From contig DASZLR010000090.1 in the NCBI GenBank assembly GCA_035552275.1, forward strand, positions 1-7,723: 7,723 bases of DNA, read 5' to 3'. Each line of letters starts with the position of its first letter. The first letter of the stretch is position 1. This stretch comes from DASVLX01 sp035552275 (GTDB lineage Bacteria > Actinomycetota > Actinomycetes > Mycobacteriales > Pseudonocardiaceae). The position numbers and the translations under genes are program-made. The notes under the pieces were generated by a model. It had not been told where the DNA came from. It did not search any database and saw only the letters and a program-made list of their open reading frames with translations. Below, piece by piece: positions 5,442-7,723 of this stretch.

Positions 5442-6915
5442 CCGACACCCGTTGTGCCGGGCGGGCCTGAGCGGAACCGCCCGGCACGACGACCCGGCGA
5501 CCGAACACGGCAAGCGTCAGCAGGGCGGCGAGCAGCTCCAGAGCCGCCGCCACGAGCAGGCCGACGGTGTATCCGTCAGCCAGCGATCGGGCCGCCGGCA
5601 GGCCGGTCACTCCAGTGTCGGTCGCGGTCGTGGCGCCGACTGCGCTGACCGTCGCCAGCACCGCGCCGATCAGCGCCACGCCGAGGGCACTGGAGAACTC
5701 GCGGCCGGCGGTGAGCACCCCGGACGCGATTCCGGACTGTTCCTCGGACACCACGTCCAGCGCGCACGTGGTGAGCGGAACGGTGAACGCCGAGCCGGCG
5801 CCGATCAGCACCAGGCCGGGAATGCGCGGAGCGACCTCGGGAATGTGGTTGACCATGGCGATCGCGAACAGGCCGGCGGCGACCGCGAACAATCCGGCCG
5901 CCACCGCGACGCCCGGCCCGAGCCGGCGCACCGCGCCGCCGACGAACGGGGTGGCCAGCACCAGCGCGACGGCAACCGCGACCAGTGGCAGCGCCGCAGC
6001 GCCGGGGGCGAGCCCCAGCCATCGCTGATGCACCAACGGAGTGAAGAAGAACACCCCGCTGACGCCCAGCCCCCACAGCACCTGGATCACCAGGCCGCCG
6101 GTGAAGAACCGGCGGCGCAGCAGCGTGCTCGGGATGATCGGTCGGGCCGATCGCCGGTCTTCCAGCACGAAAACCGTCGCGCCGAGCACAGCGGCGGCCG
6201 CGAACACCGTCCACGGCACTGGGCCGTAGGCGCGATGGTCGCCCAGCCCGACCAGGGCGGCGGTGCCGAACACCATGGTCAGCGCGGCGAGCAGCATCCC
6301 CCGGGCGTTGATCCGCTCGTCCGCGCGGGCCGGCGCTGTCGGCAGACCGATCGCCAGCAGCAGCCCGGCGAGCGCGAACGGCACGTTGCTGAAGAAGATC
6401 CAACTCCAGCCGAAGTACTGGCTGATCGCTCCGCCGACCACCGGTCCGGCGGCGAGCGCGGCGGCGAGCGCCGCGGTCCAGGTGGCCGCGCCCGCCTGCC
6501 GCCGGCGTTCCGGCAGGTTGTTGCGCACCAGGCTCAGCGTGGCCGGGACCAGCAGCGCGGCGGCCGCGCCCTGGAGCACCCGGGCGGTGATGAGCAGCGC
6601 CTCGGACCGGGTGCCACCGGCCAGCAGCGCGCCACCGCCGAACGCGGCCAGCCCGACCCGCAGCACCACCCCGGCGCCGTAGCGGTCCACGATGGTGCCG
6701 GTGGTCAGCAGCAGTCCGGCGAACGGCAGCATGTAGCCGAGCGTGATCCACTGGGTGGCGGCGAGCCCGAGCCGCAGATCGGCGGCGATGGAGGGCGCGG
6801 CGGTCGCGACCACGGTGTTGTCCAGCGCGGTCACGAACGCGACCAGGGCGATGATCCCCAGCACGCGACCGGTGGCCGTTCGTGTTCCGGCCGTTCGTGT
6901 TCCGGAGGGCAGCAC
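5425..6915 (-). CDS. DHA2-family MFS drug/proton antiporter (14-TM, EmrB/QacA type)
   Basis: A 496-residue inner-membrane exporter predicted to use the proton gradient to expel small hydrophobic compounds. Family motifs are visible: D1 LDNTVVATAAPSIAADL (31-47) with the membrane Asp32 and Asn33; motif A GTIVDRYGAGVVLRVG (73-88); motif B ARVLQGAAAA with Arg112 (111-120); and antiporter motif C GPVVGGAISQYFGWSW (157-172). Hydrophobic segments through to about residue 480 suit 14 helices, and the length is normal for the family. The start is GTG at 6915, with AGGAGG (6921-6926) 5 nt upstream. The N-terminal leader contains a duplicated GTRTA pentapeptide from a 15-bp tandem duplication. No TetR or MarR regulator adjoins it, and the substrate cannot be inferred. 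It follows the small secreted protein gene in the same direction after 144 bp and overlaps the convergent surface-protein gene by 17 bp. Confidence 0.93.
   Translation of the reverse strand: MLPSGTRTAGTRTATGRVLGIIALVAFVTALDNTVVATAAPSIAADLRLGLAATQWITLGYMLPFAGLLLTTGTIVDRYGAGVVLRVGLAAFGGGALLAGGTRSEALLITARVLQGAAAALLVPATLSLVRNNLPERRRQAGAATWTAALAAALAAGPVVGGAISQYFGWSWIFFSNVPFALAGLLLAIGLPTAPARADERINARGMLLAALTMVFGTAALVGLGDHRAYGPVPWTVFAAAAVLGATVFVLEDRRSARPIIPSTLLRRRFFTGGLVIQVLWGLGVSGVFFFTPLVHQRWLGLAPGAAALPLVAVAVALVLATPFVGGAVRRLGPGVAVAAGLFAVAAGLFAIAMVNHIPEVAPRIPGLVLIGAGSAFTVPLTTCALDVVSEEQSGIASGVLTAGREFSSALGVALIGAVLATVSAVGATTATDTGVTGLPAARSLADGYTVGLLVAAALELLAALLTLAVFGRRVVVPGGSAQARPAQRVSAIDAG
5454..5487. 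terminator. Strong GC-rich hairpin after the surface-protein gene (likely terminator)
   Basis: GTGCCGGGCGG (5454-5464) and CCGCCCGGCAC (5477-5487) form a perfect 11-bp stem with a 12-nt loop, 13 bp after the LAYTG gene stop. There is no T-run, but actinobacterial terminators often lack one. It lies within the coding sequence of the opposing MFS gene, where it encodes part of the C-terminal tail around VVVPGGSAQA. Function is inferred from position and stem strength. Confidence 0.65.
6874..6903 (+). repeat. 15-bp perfect tandem duplication at the start of the MFS gene
   Basis: GGCCGTTCGTGTTCC occurs at 6874-6888 and again at 6889-6903. On the minus strand it encodes GTRTA twice in the cytoplasmic N-terminal leader of the exporter. 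The length keeps the frame, so copy-number change would only lengthen or shorten the leader. Confidence 0.9.
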
Positions 6916-7059
6916 CGTGGCCTCCTGCCGATCAGAAAAGCCCTTGAACGGCAGACATTACCGGCGATTTCGGCTGGTCAGCGAATGACTCTCGGCTTTT
7001 GTCACCACCTCGATAATTCGGCGGATTGGTTATTGGCGAACCTGCGCAGCAGGACGGGC
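6916..7059 (-). promoter_or_regulatory. Intergenic region upstream of the MFS gene
   Basis: This 144-bp gap lies between two co-directional genes. AGGAGG (6921-6926) is the MFS ribosome binding site. On the minus strand TAATGT (6960-6955) fits a TAnnnT -10 about 40 bp before the GTG, with only a weak CTGACC-like -35 at an imperfect 15-bp spacing. The stretch is noticeably less GC-rich than the flanking genes, as expected for a promoter. No convincing small ORF was seen. Confidence 0.3.
7041..7053 (-). terminator. Small hairpin just after the secreted-protein stop
   Basis: CCTGC (7041-7045) and GCAGG (7049-7053) form a 5-bp stem with a 3-nt loop, beginning 6 bp beyond the stop codon of the minus-strand gene ending at 7060. 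No U-tract follows. It is weak, so read-through into the MFS gene is possible. Confidence 0.2.
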
Positions 7060-7593
7060 TCAGTGTGCTGGCTTGAAGGCGACCTGGATCTGCGCGGACA
7101 CACCCGGCGGCGTGCTGAAGCCGAAGATCTGGGTGCTTGAGTAGTGGCCGGGCAGGGCGGGCACGCCGATGTCGTTGTCGCTGAACGGCACGACCTGACG
7201 CTGACCACGGAAGGTGTCGGTGTCCACGCCGGACACGAAGAAGGTCTGTGGGCCGGCGCTGCCGGGGGCGATGTGCCAGTCGGTGATGTCCTCGCTGGTA
7301 TGCGAGGCGCCGTTGAATCCGCCGCCGTGGCTGCATCCGGTCAGTTGGGCGTCGCCGGTGTTGGCTCCGGTGGTCGGGTTGTGGTCCAGTTCGCCCCAAC
7401 CCCAGAACCCGCCGAGGTTCTCGCTGCCGCAGAACGACGGGTTGTCACAGTTGAAGGAGATGCCGATCTGGTACACGTCCATCGATCCGTCGCCGCCGTA
7501 CGCGGACGCGCTGCCCGCCCCGACGACCAACATCCCCAGCGCCACCCCTGCGGCCGCTCCGGCCGCCAGGATTGATCTCGAAAGTCTTCGCAC
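7060..7593 (-). CDS. Small secreted protein of unknown function
   Basis: A 177-residue exported protein. A Sec signal peptide spans residues 1-31 (MRRLSRS basic start, hydrophobic core ILAAGAAAGVALGMLVVGAG, cleavage after SASA). The mature part begins YGGDGSMDVYQIGISFNC and has three cysteines (C49, C55, C87), aromatic and Gly-rich stretches (GGFWGWGELD), and SAGPQTFFVSG. I recognise no catalytic motif. The overall look suggests a compact beta-rich exoprotein of the kind common in actinomycetes, but that is an impression. No anchor or membrane segment follows the signal, so release to the medium is likely. The start is GTG at 7593, set by GGAGG (7600-7604) 6 nt upstream and by the signal peptide. 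A long hairpin lies 9 nt upstream of that ribosome binding site. The MFS gene lies downstream in the same direction. Confidence 0.85.
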   Translation of the reverse strand: MRRLSRSILAAGAAAGVALGMLVVGAGSASAYGGDGSMDVYQIGISFNCDNPSFCGSENLGGFWGWGELDHNPTTGANTGDAQLTGCSHGGGFNGASHTSEDITDWHIAPGSAGPQTFFVSGVDTDTFRGQRQVVPFSDNDIGVPALPGHYSSTQIFGFSTPPGVSAQIQVAFKPAH

Positions 7594-7613
7594 GTCAAGC
7601 CTCCATGATTAAC

Positions 7614-7666
7614 TGTCCACACGCGATCACACCGCTGTGGAGCGAGTGATGCGTGCCTATCGGACA
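7614..7666 (-). promoter_or_regulatory. Long interrupted hairpin in the leader of the secreted-protein gene
   Basis: Four nested inverted blocks share one axis: TGTCC (7614-7618)/GGACA (7662-7666), CACGC (7620-7624)/GCGTG (7651-7655), ATCAC (7626-7630)/GTGAT (7646-7650), and CGCT (7633-7636)/AGCG (7641-7644) around the tetraloop GTGG. That makes 19 Watson-Crick pairs broken only by small bulges and one asymmetric internal loop (CCTATC opposite A). In the minus-strand transcript it would fold 9 nt before the GGAGG site. Promoter elements beyond it (7667-7723) are not clear; TTGACT at 7705-7700 is a possible -35. Confidence 0.6.
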
Positions 7667-7723
7667 ATCCACCATGAACGTTTCCCACGTGACCGACCGA
7701 GTCAACCCGGCCACAGCAGGTAG

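Noticed and set aside
5386..7140. 584-residue plus-strand ORF opposite the MFS gene
   Set aside because: Gln/Arg/Gly-rich shadow frame; the minus strand encodes an unmistakable DHA2 exporter.
7674..7723. Start of a plus-strand gene at ATG 7674 running off the window
   Set aside because: Only 16 codons are visible, there is no convincing ribosome binding site, and the region fits the upstream control region of the minus-strand secreted-protein gene.

Overview
The window looks like chromosomal DNA of a high-GC filamentous actinomycete. Supporting signs are strong GC bias at third codon positions, GTG starts with GGAGG-type ribosome binding sites, a STAND ATPase with a TPR tail, an LAxTG sorting signal of the class E sortase type, and a single rare TTA codon in an unusually AT-rich patch. 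The sequence alone does not fix a genus. No tRNA, rRNA, insertion sequence, integrase or CRISPR array was seen.

Layout, left to right. (1) 22-~294 (+) encodes an ArsR-type winged-helix regulator with no stop codon of its own in frame. (2) 295-711 (-) encodes an RsbW-like serine kinase/anti-sigma ATPase, tail-to-tail with the regulator. (3) 715-825 is a divergent promoter region. (4) 826-2910 (+) encodes a 694-aa NB-ARC-like STAND NTPase with TPR repeats. (5) 2844-4538 (-) overlaps its 3' end by 67 bp and encodes a 564-aa GT-B/CDP-glycerophosphotransferase-like protein. Its N-terminal domain is interrupted by a slippage-prone CCGATTT heptamer array next to the TTA codon. (6) 4539-4712 is a divergent regulatory region with several dyads and direct repeats. 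(7) 4713-5441 (+) encodes a secreted, Thr-rich, LAYTG-anchored surface protein. (8) 5425-6915 (-) encodes a 14-TM DHA2-type MFS exporter, overlapping the surface-protein gene by 17 bp. (9) 7060-7593 (-) encodes a small secreted protein of unknown function, with a long hairpin in its leader.

The genes do not form one operon: nearly every neighbouring pair is divergent or convergent, and only the last two share a direction, 144 bp apart. Common themes are envelope and export functions (sorted surface protein, small exoprotein, exporter, possible envelope glycosyl/phosphotransferase) and signalling (ArsR, RsbW-like, STAND). The most interesting signal is the 7-bp array inside the GT-B-like gene. 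Loss or gain of one unit would each produce a nearby TGA, as expected for an ON/OFF phase-variable gene. The next most interesting are the 19-bp-stem leader hairpin upstream of the small secreted protein and the STAND protein whose Walker A lysine is replaced by arginine.
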